64,000 nucleotides of DNA from Clostridium folliculivorans (GCF_024341905.1 NZ_BQXY01000005.1:1-64000), one strand, 5' to 3'. Counted from the stretch's first letter, positions 46,747-57,102 are shown. The notes: generated from the letters alone by a model not told the origin. A program made the numbers and translations.

Positions 46747-47496
46747 ATGATGAATGATAGATATTATGAGGATAGAGGAGATTTAGAAATCTCAGGAGCT
46801 GGAAGGTCTGGTGGTGGCAGATTTAATAGAGTAGAGGTTAGTGGAGCAGCAAAGATTAATGGAGATATAGATTGTGTTGAATTTGAGGCAGCTGGTGCAG
46901 CAAAGTTTGAAGGAAATGTAAAGGCTGTAACCTATAATGTTAGTGGCGCTACTAAATGTACAGGAAATGTGGATGCCGAAGCTTGCAACATAAGTGGAGC
47001 TGGGAAGATAGGTGGAAATTTAAATAGTAAGAGAAGCAACATACAAGGAAGTTTAAAAATATGTGGAAATCTTACTGGTGAAACTATTGATATACAGGGA
47101 GCTACAAGTATAGTTGGAGATTGTGAAGCAGAAGATTTTAAATGTACTGGAGCATTTAAGATTGGGGGGCTTCTTAATAGTGAAAACATATCAGTTGAAA
47201 TTGGTGGTAAGTGTGAAGTTTCTGAAATTGGCGGAAGAACTATAAAGGTAAAGATTGGAATTTGGAGCGTAGGAATTCTGTCTAAAATAACTAAAGCTAT
47301 ATTTAATTATGCTCTTGATGAACTTGATTGTAACGTTATTGAAGGAGACGATATTTATTTAGAGTCAACTACAGCCAGAATTGTAAGAGGTAGTGATGTT
47401 GTTATAGGAAAAAAATGTACCATTCAAAGAGTTGAATATCATAATACTATAGCTATTGATCCAAGTAGCAAAGTTATAGAGCAGGTTCAATTGTAG
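46747..47496 (+). CDS. Bactofilin-like polymer-forming protein 1 (YhbE/YhbF type)
   Basis: 249 residues. Rows of short beta-helix turns: EVSGAAKINGDI, AAGAAKFEGNV, NISGAGKIGGNL, IQGATSIVGDC. Bactofilins polymerise without nucleotides into membrane-associated filaments. Longer than the ~120-150 residues of most bactofilins but matching the Bacillus YhbE/YhbF pair. Starts 12 bases after yhbD. Confidence 0.82.
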   Translation: MMNDRYYEDRGDLEISGAGRSGGGRFNRVEVSGAAKINGDIDCVEFEAAGAAKFEGNVKAVTYNVSGATKCTGNVDAEACNISGAGKIGGNLNSKRSNIQGSLKICGNLTGETIDIQGATSIVGDCEAEDFKCTGAFKIGGLLNSENISVEIGGKCEVSEIGGRTIKVKIGIWSVGILSKITKAIFNYALDELDCNVIEGDDIYLESTTARIVRGSDVVIGKKCTIQRVEYHNTIAIDPSSKVIEQVQL

Positions 47497-47514
47497 AAAG
47501 GGAGGAATTTAATA

Positions 47515-48303
47515 ATGGAGAGAAGTTATTATAGTGATAGATCAGATTTGAAGATATCAGGATCAGGTAAGTTTGGTGGAGGGAAGTTTAATTCTGTAAA
47601 GATTAGTGGTGCTGGTGAGATTCATGGGGATTTAGATTGTGTTGATTTTAAATGTTCAGGTTCATCTAATGTTGTTGGAGATGTGCTATGCCAGGAGTTT
47701 AAAATAAGTGGAGATACCTCAATAAAAGGGAATGTAAAAAGCTCAGTATTTTCAGTATCAGGAGCTTCGTCTATTAATGGTAATATAACTAGCGACGAGA
47801 TGAAGATTAGTGGAGACTCAAAAATAGGTGGAGACTTATCTGTAGGACAGTTAAAAATATCAGGAGATTCTAAAGTTGGTGGCAATTTAAAAGGTGATAA
47901 TATAAAGATATTCGGTGGAGTAAGAATAGGTGGTAATTGTGAAGCAGAACAATTCACCTGCTATGGCGCATTTAATATTGGTGAGATGCTAAATGCAGAA
48001 AAGATAGAAATAAATCCAGGAGGAGAATGCAGAACTAATGAAATTGGAGGAAAGGAAATTGAAGTGAGACTCAGATCCAAGGATTCTTTTCTTATGAGTT
48101 TTATAAGATTTGCTTCTGGGAAAAGTAGATTAATCTGTGATTCCATCGAAGGAGATAACATATATCTTGAGGCAACTAAAGCTAATATTGTAAGAGGTAA
48201 ACATATAACTATAGGCGAAAGATGTGAAATAGATACAGTAGAATACAGTGAAGACATAACAATTTTAGATGGAGCAATTGTGAAAAATCAGATTAAAATA
48301 TAG
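47515..48303 (+). CDS. Bactofilin-like polymer-forming protein 2 (YhbE/YhbF type)
   Basis: 262 residues, a close paralogue of the preceding gene (shared YYSDRSDLKISGSGKFGGG, KISGDSKIGGDL, KISGDSKVGGNL, and C-termini ending GDNIYLEATKANIVRG). Probably a tandem duplication whose products co-polymerise. RBS GGGAGG; 18 bases after the previous stop. Confidence 0.82.
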   Translation: MERSYYSDRSDLKISGSGKFGGGKFNSVKISGAGEIHGDLDCVDFKCSGSSNVVGDVLCQEFKISGDTSIKGNVKSSVFSVSGASSINGNITSDEMKISGDSKIGGDLSVGQLKISGDSKVGGNLKGDNIKIFGGVRIGGNCEAEQFTCYGAFNIGEMLNAEKIEINPGGECRTNEIGGKEIEVRLRSKDSFLMSFIRFASGKSRLICDSIEGDNIYLEATKANIVRGKHITIGERCEIDTVEYSEDITILDGAIVKNQIKI

Positions 48304-48343
48304 CATGGTTAATATACACAATGATAAAAAGGGGAGATTATTT

Positions 48344-48406
48344 ATGAAAGAAGATGCTCTAAGAATATTAAAAATGATGGAGCATAAAAAAGTGATTATG
48401 TTTTAA
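48344..48406 (+). pseudogene. Very short ORF resembling the start of a SHOCT-like/YvlB-type protein
   Basis: AAGGGGAG precedes an ATG encoding MKEDALRILKMMEHKKVIMF, then two stops. The first dozen residues resemble the N-terminus of proteins that continue 'EEGKITAEEA' in Bacillus bactofilin-associated loci. This looks like a truncated remnant, but a genuine 20-residue peptide cannot be excluded. Confidence 0.35.
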
Positions 48407-48431
48407 TAATTATTAAATGGGAGAAGAAGCT

Positions 48432-49730
48432 ATGAGTGAAGAAATAAAAGAAATTCAATATTCCGATACTACAGATGAAGGTGCTTTGAAAGGCACAAAA
48501 AAACTTTGGAATAAAAACTTCTTTTTGCTTTGGCAAGGGCAACTTGTATCTTGTTTTGGAGATGCAATTTATGAAATTGCATTAGGCTTTTGGGTTTTAG
48601 CAGTTACAGGATCTTCGGCTCTTATGGGAACCATTATGGCAATTACAATGATTCCGAGGATTGCAATATCACCCTTTGCAGGTGTTTGGGTAGATAGAGC
48701 AAATAGAAAGTTGATTATTATACTAGCTGATTTAATACGAGGGGTAGCAATTGTATCAGTTGGTTTTGCGATATACAAAGGGGTAGGGTCTGTATGGATG
48801 GTTATGGCGGCAGGGATAATACTTGGTCTATGCTCAGCGTTCTTTGGTCCCAGCATAAGTTCGGTATTACCTGATTTAGTACCTAAAGAAAGACTTTTAC
48901 AGGCAAATTCTAGTTATCAAATGTCAAACACAGGAGCCAATTTAATAGGAACAATGGCTGGTGGTGCAATTTTTTCAATTTTGGGAGCGCCTATAATGTT
49001 CTTATTAAATGGGTTTTCATATCTTTTCTCTGGTTCTCTTGAGTTATTCTTAAAGGTTCCTAAGGTTATTCATAAAAAGGAAAAATCTAATTTTAAAGAA
49101 GATTTTGTTGATGGACTTAAGTTTTCAATAAAATTTAAGGGCTTAAGAAATATTATCATATTAGCATGCGTTATCAACTTTTTTGCACAAGTAGGTTTCG
49201 TTTTGTTGATGCCTTATTTTAATTCTACACCAGGATTAGATGCAAAAAAATACGGTCTTGCAATGGGAATATTTACTCTAGGAATGATCTCCGGGATGCT
49301 GACTTTATCAATAATAAAGATAGCACCTAAAAATAAGTTTTTTGTTTTTGTAAGTAGTGGGATTATAAGCATGGCTATGATTATGATAGCGCCTATCACT
49401 GAAAATATATATGCTATTTGTATACTCTTATTTATAGCAGGAGCCTTAAATGCAGTACTTAACACTTTATTAAATACAACAGCACAACTTATCGTTCCAC
49501 AGGATATGAGAGGAAAGGTATTTGCTTTGATTGGTACTTTTACTCAGGCACTTTCACCAATTGGTATGGTCATAGGTGGAGTTCTTGGAGGGATATTAGG
49601 TGCAAAACAAGTTATATGTGGAAGTTTTGGGGCAACTCTTCTATTTATTATATGTTTTGCATTCATGAAGTCTGTAAAGAAAGTTATTAACTATGATCCG
49701 GAAAAACAATCTATACAAGATATAATGTAG
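48432..49730 (+). CDS. MFS efflux transporter
   Basis: 432 residues from ATG 48432, with GGGAGAAG upstream. Twelve helices; the motif-A loop reads GVWVDRANRKLIIILAD. Resembles the MFS_3 macrolide/enterobactin-exporter group (NFFLLWQGQLVSCFGDAIYE start). Substrate unknown. The last gene of the yhbD-bactofilin run. Confidence 0.8.
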   Translation: MSEEIKEIQYSDTTDEGALKGTKKLWNKNFFLLWQGQLVSCFGDAIYEIALGFWVLAVTGSSALMGTIMAITMIPRIAISPFAGVWVDRANRKLIIILADLIRGVAIVSVGFAIYKGVGSVWMVMAAGIILGLCSAFFGPSISSVLPDLVPKERLLQANSSYQMSNTGANLIGTMAGGAIFSILGAPIMFLLNGFSYLFSGSLELFLKVPKVIHKKEKSNFKEDFVDGLKFSIKFKGLRNIIILACVINFFAQVGFVLLMPYFNSTPGLDAKKYGLAMGIFTLGMISGMLTLSIIKIAPKNKFFVFVSSGIISMAMIMIAPITENIYAICILLFIAGALNAVLNTLLNTTAQLIVPQDMRGKVFALIGTFTQALSPIGMVIGGVLGGILGAKQVICGSFGATLLFIICFAFMKSVKKVINYDPEKQSIQDIM

Positions 49731-49870
49731 ATATTTCAATGAGTTTATAAGCTTTTTATGGCTATATAGTAAAGAATAAAATTTATTAGCCCGTAAGTTT
49801 CCACGTATATATTTGTAAAGGCAGATGAGAAAAAAATCACAGAAGAAAGTCGCTTAAGCGGCTTTTTTTG
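49731..49870 (+). repeat. Family-B dispersed repeat, copy 3, ending in a terminator
   Basis: ATTTCAATGAGTTTATAAGC, GGCTATATAGTA, CCCGTAAGTTTCC and AAAGGCAGATGAG match copies at 14439, 45886 and 54239. The end is a working terminator: AGTCGCTTAAGCGGCT with TTTTTTG. It thus supplies termination for the MFS gene. Confidence 0.65.
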
Positions 49871-49890
49871 AAAAGGAGGATTGTAAATAA

Positions 49891-50889
49891 ATGAAAAAAG
49901 TGGTTCAGGTTGAGAATGTGAGGAAGGTTTTTATATCAGTAAAAAAGAAGTTTTTGAAGGTTATTGAGAAGAAAGAGTTTATAGCTGTTGAAGGAGTCTC
50001 TTTTGACATATATAAAGGTGAAATATTTGGACTTTTAGGTCCCAATGGAGCAGGAAAAACCACAACTATAAAAATGATTACAGGACTTCTTAGACCTACA
50101 TCTGGAAGAGTGCTAGTAAATGGGGTAGATGTGGAAAAAGAATCTTCTAAAGCATTAGGTCAGATAGGTACAGTATTAGCAGGAGATAGGAGTATTTACT
50201 GGAAACTTACAGCAAGAGAGAACTTAGAGTATTTTGCATCTTTATATGGGTTTTCTAAAAAGGAAGCTAAACTTAGAGCTGAAAAAATATTAAAAAAGTT
50301 AGATATAATCGAAAAAGCGGATGAAACAGTAGAAAAGTTTTCAACTGGTATGAAACAAAAGGTTGCACTTGGTAAAGCATTAATTCCTGATGCTCCCGTG
50401 GTTTTACTAGATGAACCAACTCTAGGATTAGATCCTCAATCAGCATTAAACCTAAGAGAGATAATAACATCCCTTAAAAATGAAGGTAAGACAATCCTTT
50501 TGACAACACACTATATGGAAGAGGCGGATTTTTTATGTGATAGGATTGCAATAGTGGATGGAGGCAAAATAATAACTTTAGATACCCCAGATAATCTTAA
50601 AAAGACTATAAGTGATGTAAGAAGTATAAAGGTTGAAGTAAATAGTATTTCTGATGAGATAACTTCTAAGCTTAAAAAATTAGAAAGTATAAAAAGTGTA
50701 ACTGTAAGTTATATGGAAGAAAGAAATAGCTATGAAGTATTAATACATCATGAGGAAAAAGAAAATATAGTTCAAGAAATAATAGATTTTCTTGGATTAA
50801 ATAAGATATCAATAAAAAGCATGAATGTTGTAATACCGTCTTTGGAAGATGTGTTTATACATCTTACAGGAAAGAAACTTAGGGATTAG
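49891..50889 (+). CDS. ABC-2 type exporter, ATP-binding protein
   Basis: 332 residues. Walker A GPNGAGKTT, signature FSTGMKQK, Walker B VVLLDEPTLGLD and the switch His in LLTTHYMEEA. The N-terminal extension and the C-terminal ~100-residue domain fit the COG4586-like group. First of a three-gene exporter operon. Confidence 0.93.
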   Translation: MKKVVQVENVRKVFISVKKKFLKVIEKKEFIAVEGVSFDIYKGEIFGLLGPNGAGKTTTIKMITGLLRPTSGRVLVNGVDVEKESSKALGQIGTVLAGDRSIYWKLTARENLEYFASLYGFSKKEAKLRAEKILKKLDIIEKADETVEKFSTGMKQKVALGKALIPDAPVVLLDEPTLGLDPQSALNLREIITSLKNEGKTILLTTHYMEEADFLCDRIAIVDGGKIITLDTPDNLKKTISDVRSIKVEVNSISDEITSKLKKLESIKSVTVSYMEERNSYEVLIHHEEKENIVQEIIDFLGLNKISIKSMNVVIPSLEDVFIHLTGKKLRD

Positions 50890-50899
50890 GAGTGAGGTT

Positions 50900-51724
50900 A
50901 TGAATAGAATACGAACTATTCTTGCTGTAGGAAGAAAGGAGTTTACAGAAGTCACAAGGTATAAGGATTGGATACCTGGGCTAATAATATGGCCCCTTAT
51001 GTTTCCGGTAATATATATACTAAGTGCAGTTGGGCTTGCAGGACCTGACCAAGGAGGACTTAATACCTTTAAAGAAATAGCAGGAACTACTAATTACACC
51101 GCTTTTATAGCAGTAGGGGTTATGGTATACATGTGGGTTAATACTATGATGTGGACCTTTGGGACTTTTTTAAGACAAGAACAGAGAAGAGGAACTCTAG
51201 AGTCTTTATGGCTTTGCCCAATAAAAAAGATTGATATATTAATTGGTGGAGCCTTGGTTAATATATTTATAGGATTTACTTATATATTTGTAAGTATGGT
51301 TGAGTATACCTTTATTTATAGAATGAATTTTTCAGGAAATTTATTGGAATGGCTTGCTATATTTATTGTTATGATTCCAGGTGTAATTGGCTTTGGAATG
51401 ATATTTGCAAGTCTTGTTCTTTGGCTTAAAGATGCTAACATAGCAGTACAACTAGTAAGAGGTTTAGTTATGATACTATGTGGAATATCATTTCCTATTA
51501 GTGTTATGCCTGAGTGGATGCAAGCCTTATCTAAGATTTTTCCGTTTACCTATGGGATTGAAGCTGCTAGAAAAGTAATGGTTGAAGGTGAAGGTATAAA
51601 ATCAGCATCGAGTCAGATAATTACATGTCTAATAGTAAGTTTGATATATCTTATAATAGGAAGATTGGTTTTTGTTTTAGTAGAGAGAAAAGTAAAGATG
51701 GAAGGATCTTTAGAAAGGTTTTAG
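50900..51724 (+). CDS. ABC-2 type permease 1
   Basis: About 275 residues from ATG 50900 (MNRIRTILAVGRKEFTEVTR), with AGGAGTGAGG before it; an in-frame ATG at 50849 lies inside the ATPase gene and is unlikely. Six hydrophobic segments and the ABC-2 membrane pattern. Confidence 0.88.
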   Translation: MNRIRTILAVGRKEFTEVTRYKDWIPGLIIWPLMFPVIYILSAVGLAGPDQGGLNTFKEIAGTTNYTAFIAVGVMVYMWVNTMMWTFGTFLRQEQRRGTLESLWLCPIKKIDILIGGALVNIFIGFTYIFVSMVEYTFIYRMNFSGNLLEWLAIFIVMIPGVIGFGMIFASLVLWLKDANIAVQLVRGLVMILCGISFPISVMPEWMQALSKIFPFTYGIEAARKVMVEGEGIKSASSQIITCLIVSLIYLIIGRLVFVLVERKVKMEGSLERF

Positions 51725-51736
51725 GGAGGTGCTAAT

Positions 51737-52561
51737 TTGGAGTTAAAAAAAGTCATGAGAGTTATTAGAGCACGTTTTATAATGAAAGCTAAAATATATT
51801 TTAGGTATCCGCTAAATATATTTTTCTTTATAGTAGATCCAATAATATGGCTAAGTCCGTTTTATTTTATGTCTAAGGTGTTTTCTAAGGGAAATAGCTT
51901 AAGTGGATTTCAAGCCTATACTGGAAGTTCCGATTACATGGGGTTTTTAGTAATTGGGTTTATGATTTCAGCTTATAGTGGTGCGGCGATGTGGAGTGTT
52001 GGTTTTTCTATGAAAGATGAGATGATGGATGGCGTATTGGAATCTAACTGGACTGCTCCTGTTAATAGAGCAATACTAGTGGTATCAAGTTCTATATTTG
52101 AATTTTTAAGATGCACAGTTGAAGTGGTCGTTACTGGCATGGTTTGTCATTTTTTATTTGGGTTTAATATAAATGGTAATATTATAAAAGCACTTTTATA
52201 CATGTGTCCAGGAATTATATCATTGATTGGGCTAGGTTTAATTATGGCAAGTTTAGTACTGATAATAAAAAATGCTAATACCGTAGTGGATATATCAAAT
52301 TCCCTTTTATCAGGGTTTTCTGGAGGATATTTTCCCATTCAAATATTCCCTAAATATTTATTGCCAATAGCTTTTGCCATTCCGTTAACATACCTTAATG
52401 ACAGTGTTAGAGCAATACTTGTAGGACAAAAATCTATAATTGATCTTAGACTACAATTCATAATACTATGTGGATTCATGTTTACATTGCTTTGGCTCGG
52501 CTATTTTATCTTCATGAAGGTTGAGGGGAAATGTAGAGAAAGAGGACTATCTGGATATTAA
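51737..52561 (+). CDS. ABC-2 type permease 2
   Basis: 274 residues starting at TTG 51737, with GGGAGG eight bases before. Six hydrophobic segments; paralogous in layout to permease 1. The pair would form a heterodimeric exporter with the upstream ATPase. Substrate unknown. Confidence 0.87.
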   Translation: MELKKVMRVIRARFIMKAKIYFRYPLNIFFFIVDPIIWLSPFYFMSKVFSKGNSLSGFQAYTGSSDYMGFLVIGFMISAYSGAAMWSVGFSMKDEMMDGVLESNWTAPVNRAILVVSSSIFEFLRCTVEVVVTGMVCHFLFGFNINGNIIKALLYMCPGIISLIGLGLIMASLVLIIKNANTVVDISNSLLSGFSGGYFPIQIFPKYLLPIAFAIPLTYLNDSVRAILVGQKSIIDLRLQFIILCGFMFTLLWLGYFIFMKVEGKCRERGLSGY

Positions 52562-52885
52562 AGGGAGAAATAAAAAGTTTATATCAGATTTTGTTGGAAA
52601 ATTAAACGTATTGTAATTTCTTCGTTGTTGATTAATTGCAGTAACATTCATATAATATACACTAGGGGCTATTTATAGCTCGTTTGTCAAATTAAACAGT
52701 TATGTGTTTAAGTAAAATCTTAATTTGATAAAATAAGTCATATATAAAGATGAACTTTTTCTACGTAAAAAACGACGTTCAAAACTCTCACAGTTTATTG
52801 TAAGAATGCTTTGAAGTCTATATTTAAGTATATAGAGAGTCATCTGTACAAAAAAGTAAAAATGCAAAAGTGAGGTATATATTAT
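52562..52885. other. Intergenic region before glmM
   Basis: Contains TTCAAAACTCTCACAG near 52779, a short match to the family-C hairpin repeat at 55967. No gene or named regulatory RNA is recognised, and no clear terminator for the ABC operon is seen. Confidence 0.4.
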
Positions 52886-54235
52886 ATGGGAAGAATGTTT
52901 GGAACTGATGGAGTTAGAGGTATAGCTAATACTGAGCTTACTGCACTTACAGCTTACAACTTAGGAAGAGCTGGGGCATATGTATTAACAGAAGGAACCC
53001 ATAAACCTAAGATATTAGTTGGAAAAGATACAAGAATATCTTGTGATATGCTTGAATCAGCTTTAGTTGCAGGAATATTATCAGTGGGAGCGGAAGCAGT
53101 AGCCCTAGGCGTTGTACCTACCCCAGCAATAGCTTATTTAACAAGAGAATACGGAGCTGATGCTGGAATAATGATATCAGCATCCCATAATCCAGTAGAA
53201 TACAACGGAATTAAGTTTTTTGACAATAAAGGATATAAGCTTCAAGATGAGCTAGAGGATGAAATACAAAGAGTTATAGAAAGCAATTTTGAAGGTGTAC
53301 CAAGCCCTACAGGAGAAAATGTAGGAAGAAAGAGAAGAGAAGTTGGAGCTTTAGAAGATTATATAGAATTTGCAAAGCAAACAATAGCTTTTGATTTGGA
53401 AGGGCTTAGAGTTGCTTTAGATTGTGCTAATGGCGCATGTTATTCTGCGGCTGTTCAAGCTTTTAGAGATCTTGGAGCGGATGTATTTGTTATAAATGAT
53501 AACCCGGATGGAACCAACATAAATGAAAATTGTGGGTCGACTCATCCAGAAGAACTAATGGATTATGTAATAAAAAAAGGTTGTGATGTAGGTTTTGCAT
53601 TTGATGGAGATGCTGATAGATGTCTTGCAGTAGACGAGAAAGGCAAGCTTGTTAACGGAGACTTCGCAATGACTCTTTGTGCAAAGCATTTGAAAGAACT
53701 AGGAAGATTAAAGGATGATACATTAGTAGTTACTGTAATGAGTAACTTGGGTCTTAAGCTAGCTTGTGAAAGAGAAGGGATAAAGACAGTAGATACTAAG
53801 GTTGGAGATAGATATGTTCTTGAGGAAATGGTTAAGAGTGGTTATGTATTAGGTGGGGAACAATCTGGTCATATCATATTCTTAGACTTCAACACTACAG
53901 GTGATGGGCTAGTTACAGCTCTTCAAATGGCTTCGATAATAAAGAAAAGCGGTAAGACTTTAAGTGAATTGGCGTCTATAATGCATGAATTGCCACAAGT
54001 TCTTGCCAATGCTAAGATTCCGAATGAGAAAAAGAATATACATGAAGAAGATGAAGAAATAAAGAATGAAATAAAGAAAATAGAAGAAGCACTTCATGGA
54101 GTGGGAAGAGTTCTTATAAGACCTTCTGGTACAGAACCATTAGTAAGAGTTATGCTTGAAGGGGAAAATCAAGAAGAAATAGATAAAATGGCTCATGATT
54201 TAGCTAAATTGATTGAGCAAAAAGCTAATAATTAA
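52886..54235 (+). CDS. glmM: Phosphoglucosamine mutase
   Basis: 449 residues. [15 protein letters not shown] start, active-site serine loop [16 protein letters not shown], metal loop [23 protein letters not shown] and [13 protein letters not shown]. It converts glucosamine-6-P to glucosamine-1-P for peptidoglycan precursors. In most Firmicutes it follows cdaA-cdaR; here it is separated from them by 16 kb. It has its own GTGAGGT ribosome binding site. Confidence 0.97.
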   Translation: MGRMFGTDGVRGIANTELTALTAYNLGRAGAYVLTEGTHKPKILVGKDTRISCDMLESALVAGILSVGAEAVALGVVPTPAIAYLTREYGADAGIMISASHNPVEYNGIKFFDNKGYKLQDELEDEIQRVIESNFEGVPSPTGENVGRKRREVGALEDYIEFAKQTIAFDLEGLRVALDCANGACYSAAVQAFRDLGADVFVINDNPDGTNINENCGSTHPEELMDYVIKKGCDVGFAFDGDADRCLAVDEKGKLVNGDFAMTLCAKHLKELGRLKDDTLVVTVMSNLGLKLACEREGIKTVDTKVGDRYVLEEMVKSGYVLGGEQSGHIIFLDFNTTGDGLVTALQMASIIKKSGKTLSELASIMHELPQVLANAKIPNEKKNIHEEDEEIKNEIKKIEEALHGVGRVLIRPSGTEPLVRVMLEGENQEEIDKMAHDLAKLIEQKANN

Positions 54236-54238
54236 TAT

Positions 54239-54343
54239 AAAAAGATAAAACTTATTCGCCTGTAAGTTTCCGCATATTCATTCGGGAAGGCATATACGTT
54301 AAAAAAGTCGCTGAATAATGTCATTTCAGCGGCTTTTTTAGTA
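54239..54343 (+). repeat. Family-B dispersed repeat, copy 4, ending in a terminator
   Basis: AAACTTATTCGCCTGTAAG, TTTCCGCATAT and GGGAAGGCATATACG match the other copies. It ends with GTCGCTGAA/TTCAGCGGC and TTTTTTA, which terminates glmM. Confidence 0.7.
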
Positions 54344-54511
54344 TGTTCTTTTTTATACAAAAATCCTTTCTAAAATATCTTAATAATATTGTATTAATAT
54401 TAAAGAATTTTGTTACTGAAAGTTTATAAAAATAAGTTATGATTCTTATCCAGTAATAACCAAGCCCTAGTAAAAATATAATAGTAAGAAAGCTTTTTTG
54501 GAGGGTGTTTA

Positions 54512-55957
54512 ATGAGGATAGATGAATCAAGTAATGATGCAGAAGCGGAGAAGATAGAAAACAAAAAGAGTTTAAAAAAACCAATAATTATGATGATTTC
54601 TGCTTTAGTAGTATTGGTAATAATAGTTTCGATATGTACAAACCTAAACAAGATAAAGACCTTTTACTACATAAAGAGAGCAGAAATAACTATGAACTCA
54701 AAAAAATATCAAGATACTATAACTTACTGTGATAAGGTCCTTAAGATATCTAATAAAGATAATAAAGCTATACTTATAAAATCACAAGCTTTAGAAGGTA
54801 AAGGAGATATTATAGGTGCCATAACTTTATTAAAAGATAATATAGAAAAGACAAGCGATAAAGAAGCCTTTAAGTCACGGTTAGATGAAATAATAAACTC
54901 ACTAAAATTTAATAAAGAGAGCATAAAAATTTACGAAGGCCAAAATCTAGTAATGCCAGATACAGTAAAGGCACTTACCATAGATAAAAAAGAAGTAGAA
55001 TTTAAAGTAAAGTGGTTTGCGAAACCTCTTACCACTGATACTTCAGGAACATATATATTAGGCGGAAATCTAGAGCTGATCAATAAACCTGTAGAGTGCA
55101 AGTTAGACATAGTGAAGTTTACAGGCAATACAGAAGGGAACATAAATAATAAATCTCATATGGTTCAAAAAGATAAAACTGTTTATTTTGTAAATGGTGA
55201 AGATAATAACAATCTATATAAGATGAATCTAGATGGAACAGATAAGAAAAAATTGACTGATGTAAAAGAAGAAAAGAATCTTATAACTACATTTTATAAT
55301 CTTAGAGTGATTGATGATACTATAATAGGAACAAGATTAACTGGGTATATAAATTCAGAGTATTACACTGAAGTTTTTAGAGTAAATACTAATGGAGAGA
55401 ATTACAAAATTTTATCTCAAGGGAAATATGCAGATATACTGGATGTAAATAATAAAGAAGTTTTTTACAAGGAGTATTATCCAGATAGTTCAACAGAAAA
55501 GTATTTTCAATATGAAATTGTAAGTGATAAAAGCTCAAATATAGATTATGATTATTTAAAATCAAGAAATTTAAATACTGGTGAAATACTAATAAAAAAT
55601 CCAGAGGATAAAATGCTACCTAAGTACTCCCAGGCAACACAAAAATACGAGTATAGTTTTATGTTAAATGATAAAGATATAAATTATAACTACTTTAGCC
55701 ATCCAATAGGAGAACTACACATGAAAGATATAGATACTAAGGAGGATAAAGTATTAGAGAAAGATATTATATGTGTTAATATAGCAGATAATAAAATATA
55801 TTACTCTAATAATGAAGGCATATATGTAATTGATGAGTCTGATTCATCAAAGAAAAAAGTAGTAGACGCAAAAGGTGTTACAGATGTGAATGTATGCGAT
55901 AGGTATTTAACTTACAGAGATATAACTAGTAATTGTATAAAATTAGTAAAACTATAG
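54512..55957 (+). CDS. Membrane-anchored DUF5050-like protein with TPR and Ig-like segments
   Basis: 481 residues. A cytoplasmic N-terminus of ~22 residues, a transmembrane helix (about 24-46), TPR-like helices (about 55-130), an Ig-like stretch (about 135-205, FKVKWFAKPLTTDTSGTYIL), then a propeller-like DUF5050 part (YFVNGEDNNNLYKMNLDGTD, IYYSNNEGIYVID). No catalytic motif; probably a surface or sensor protein. Strong GGAGGG start. Confidence 0.7.
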   Translation: MRIDESSNDAEAEKIENKKSLKKPIIMMISALVVLVIIVSICTNLNKIKTFYYIKRAEITMNSKKYQDTITYCDKVLKISNKDNKAILIKSQALEGKGDIIGAITLLKDNIEKTSDKEAFKSRLDEIINSLKFNKESIKIYEGQNLVMPDTVKALTIDKKEVEFKVKWFAKPLTTDTSGTYILGGNLELINKPVECKLDIVKFTGNTEGNINNKSHMVQKDKTVYFVNGEDNNNLYKMNLDGTDKKKLTDVKEEKNLITTFYNLRVIDDTIIGTRLTGYINSEYYTEVFRVNTNGENYKILSQGKYADILDVNNKEVFYKEYYPDSSTEKYFQYEIVSDKSSNIDYDYLKSRNLNTGEILIKNPEDKMLPKYSQATQKYEYSFMLNDKDINYNYFSHPIGELHMKDIDTKEDKVLEKDIICVNIADNKIYYSNNEGIYVIDESDSSKKKVVDAKGVTDVNVCDRYLTYRDITSNCIKLVKL

Positions 55958-55966
55958 ATATACAAC

Positions 55967-56020
55967 TTCGAACCGAAATCTTTTTTAAAAACTCTCACGG
56001 CTTTTGGTGAGAGAATTTTT
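55967..56020 (+). terminator. Terminator within family-C repeat, copy 1
   Basis: TTCGAACCGAAATCT is followed by the hairpin CTCTCAC/GTGAGAG and a T-run. The same lead sequence precedes a different hairpin at 57349. Confidence 0.7.
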
Positions 56021-56027
56021 AAATAAT

Positions 56028-56054
56028 AAGTTCTATTACGAAGTGGTACATTCA
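56028..56054 (+). repeat. Short dispersed repeat, family A copy 3
   Basis: TACGAAGTGGTACATTCA, matching 3241-3258 with one difference. It lies 45 bases before the msrB start. A weaker match (GAAGTGGTAAATCCATG) is at 56778. Confidence 0.55.
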
Positions 56055-56098
56055 AAGAAAGTAAATAAAAATTAACATAGCTACAGGAGGGAAAAACT

Positions 56099-56560
56099 TT
56101 GGCAAATAATAAATACACTAAAGAAAGTGATGAACAATTAAGAGAAAGATTAACTACAATCCAATATGAAGTAACTCAAAATAATGGAACTGAAAGACCA
56201 TTCACAAATGAATATGATACTAATGTAGAGGATGGCATATACGTTGATATCGTGTCAGGTGAACCATTATTTTCATCAAACGATAAATATGATTCAGGCT
56301 GTGGATGGCCAGCATTCACAAAACCTATAAATAATGATTTCATAAAGGAAAAAGCTGATTTAACTCATGATATGCGTAGAGTAGAAGTAAGAAGTGCAGA
56401 TGCTGATTCCCACTTAGGGCATGTGTTCACAGATGGTCCAGAAGCAGAAGGTGGTCTCAGATACTGTATTAATTCAGCGGCTTTAAGATTTATCCCTAAA
56501 GAAAGATTAGTAGAAGAAGGATATGCTGAATACTTAACCTTATTTAATAAAATTATTTAG
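56099..56560 (+). CDS. msrB: Peptide methionine-(R)-S-oxide reductase
   Basis: 153 residues, TTG start after AGGAGGG. SelR domain with [21 protein letters not shown] and the catalytic cysteine in [12 protein letters not shown]. The four zinc cysteines of many MsrB proteins are absent, as in the zinc-free subgroup. Repairs methionine-R-sulfoxide. Confidence 0.95.
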   Translation: MANNKYTKESDEQLRERLTTIQYEVTQNNGTERPFTNEYDTNVEDGIYVDIVSGEPLFSSNDKYDSGCGWPAFTKPINNDFIKEKADLTHDMRRVEVRSADADSHLGHVFTDGPEAEGGLRYCINSAALRFIPKERLVEEGYAEYLTLFNKII

Positions 56561-56651
56561 AAAAAAGAGGTTTATAGGAACGTAGCGTCTATATAACTAC
56601 AAATGTGAAGTAAATAATTAAATAAGCCTATTAATATAATGCAAAAGTGTT

Positions 56652-56692
56652 AAAAAGCAAGCTATGATAAGTTTTATAGCTTGCTTTTTACA
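56652..56692 (+). terminator. Terminator after msrB
   Basis: AAAAAGCAAGCTAT (56652-56665) pairs exactly with ATAGCTTGCTTTTT (56676-56689). Confidence 0.8.
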
Positions 56693-56930
56693 TTTAGAAT
56701 TAAAGGCTTTTTAATGAATTAATAAATTTTAATGAATGAAGGCTGAAAATAGATATAGTGTGCTAAAATTTAATTAAGAAGTGGTAAATCCATGCAATAA
56801 TAATATTAATCATACAGAAGAAAAAGGTTCAATAAATATGAGATTTACATATTATTAATAGAGAGGAGGTTATGTAAATTAAGAAGTTTCATTAGGATAA
56901 AACTTAAATTTAAAACCTTTTGTAAAGAAA

Positions 56931-57041
56931 AGCGCCAGGACTTAATTAGATTGAAAGATCTTTAAGTTGACGAGGATGGGAAGTATCGAGTTTTCGGCGG
57001 ATGTCCCACGGTATTGCACTACCGAGAAAGATTGGTAAAGC
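56931..57041 (+). ncRNA. glmS-type self-cleaving ribozyme/riboswitch core
   Basis: The sequence carries the glmS core in order: AGCGCCAGGAC at 56931 (cleavage expected after A56931), stem P1 ACTTAA/TTAAGT with AGA/TCT, GTTGACGAGG, GGGA/TCCC (P3), ATCGAGTTTTCGGCGGATG, and CGGTA/TACCG (P4). This matches the ribozyme that senses glucosamine-6-phosphate. The gene that follows is not glmS but a 53-codon ORF 61 bases on, and no glmS lies in the window. Confidence 0.85.
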
Positions 57042-57102
57042 TAAAAAATATTAGTACAAATTCAATCAGGTGTGATTTTATTAAAATTTAGAGGTGTTAT
57101 TA

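Noticed and set aside
56872..56877. ATG-TAA minimal ORF after AGGAGG upstream of the ribozyme
   Set aside because: The spacing is only two bases; likely chance.
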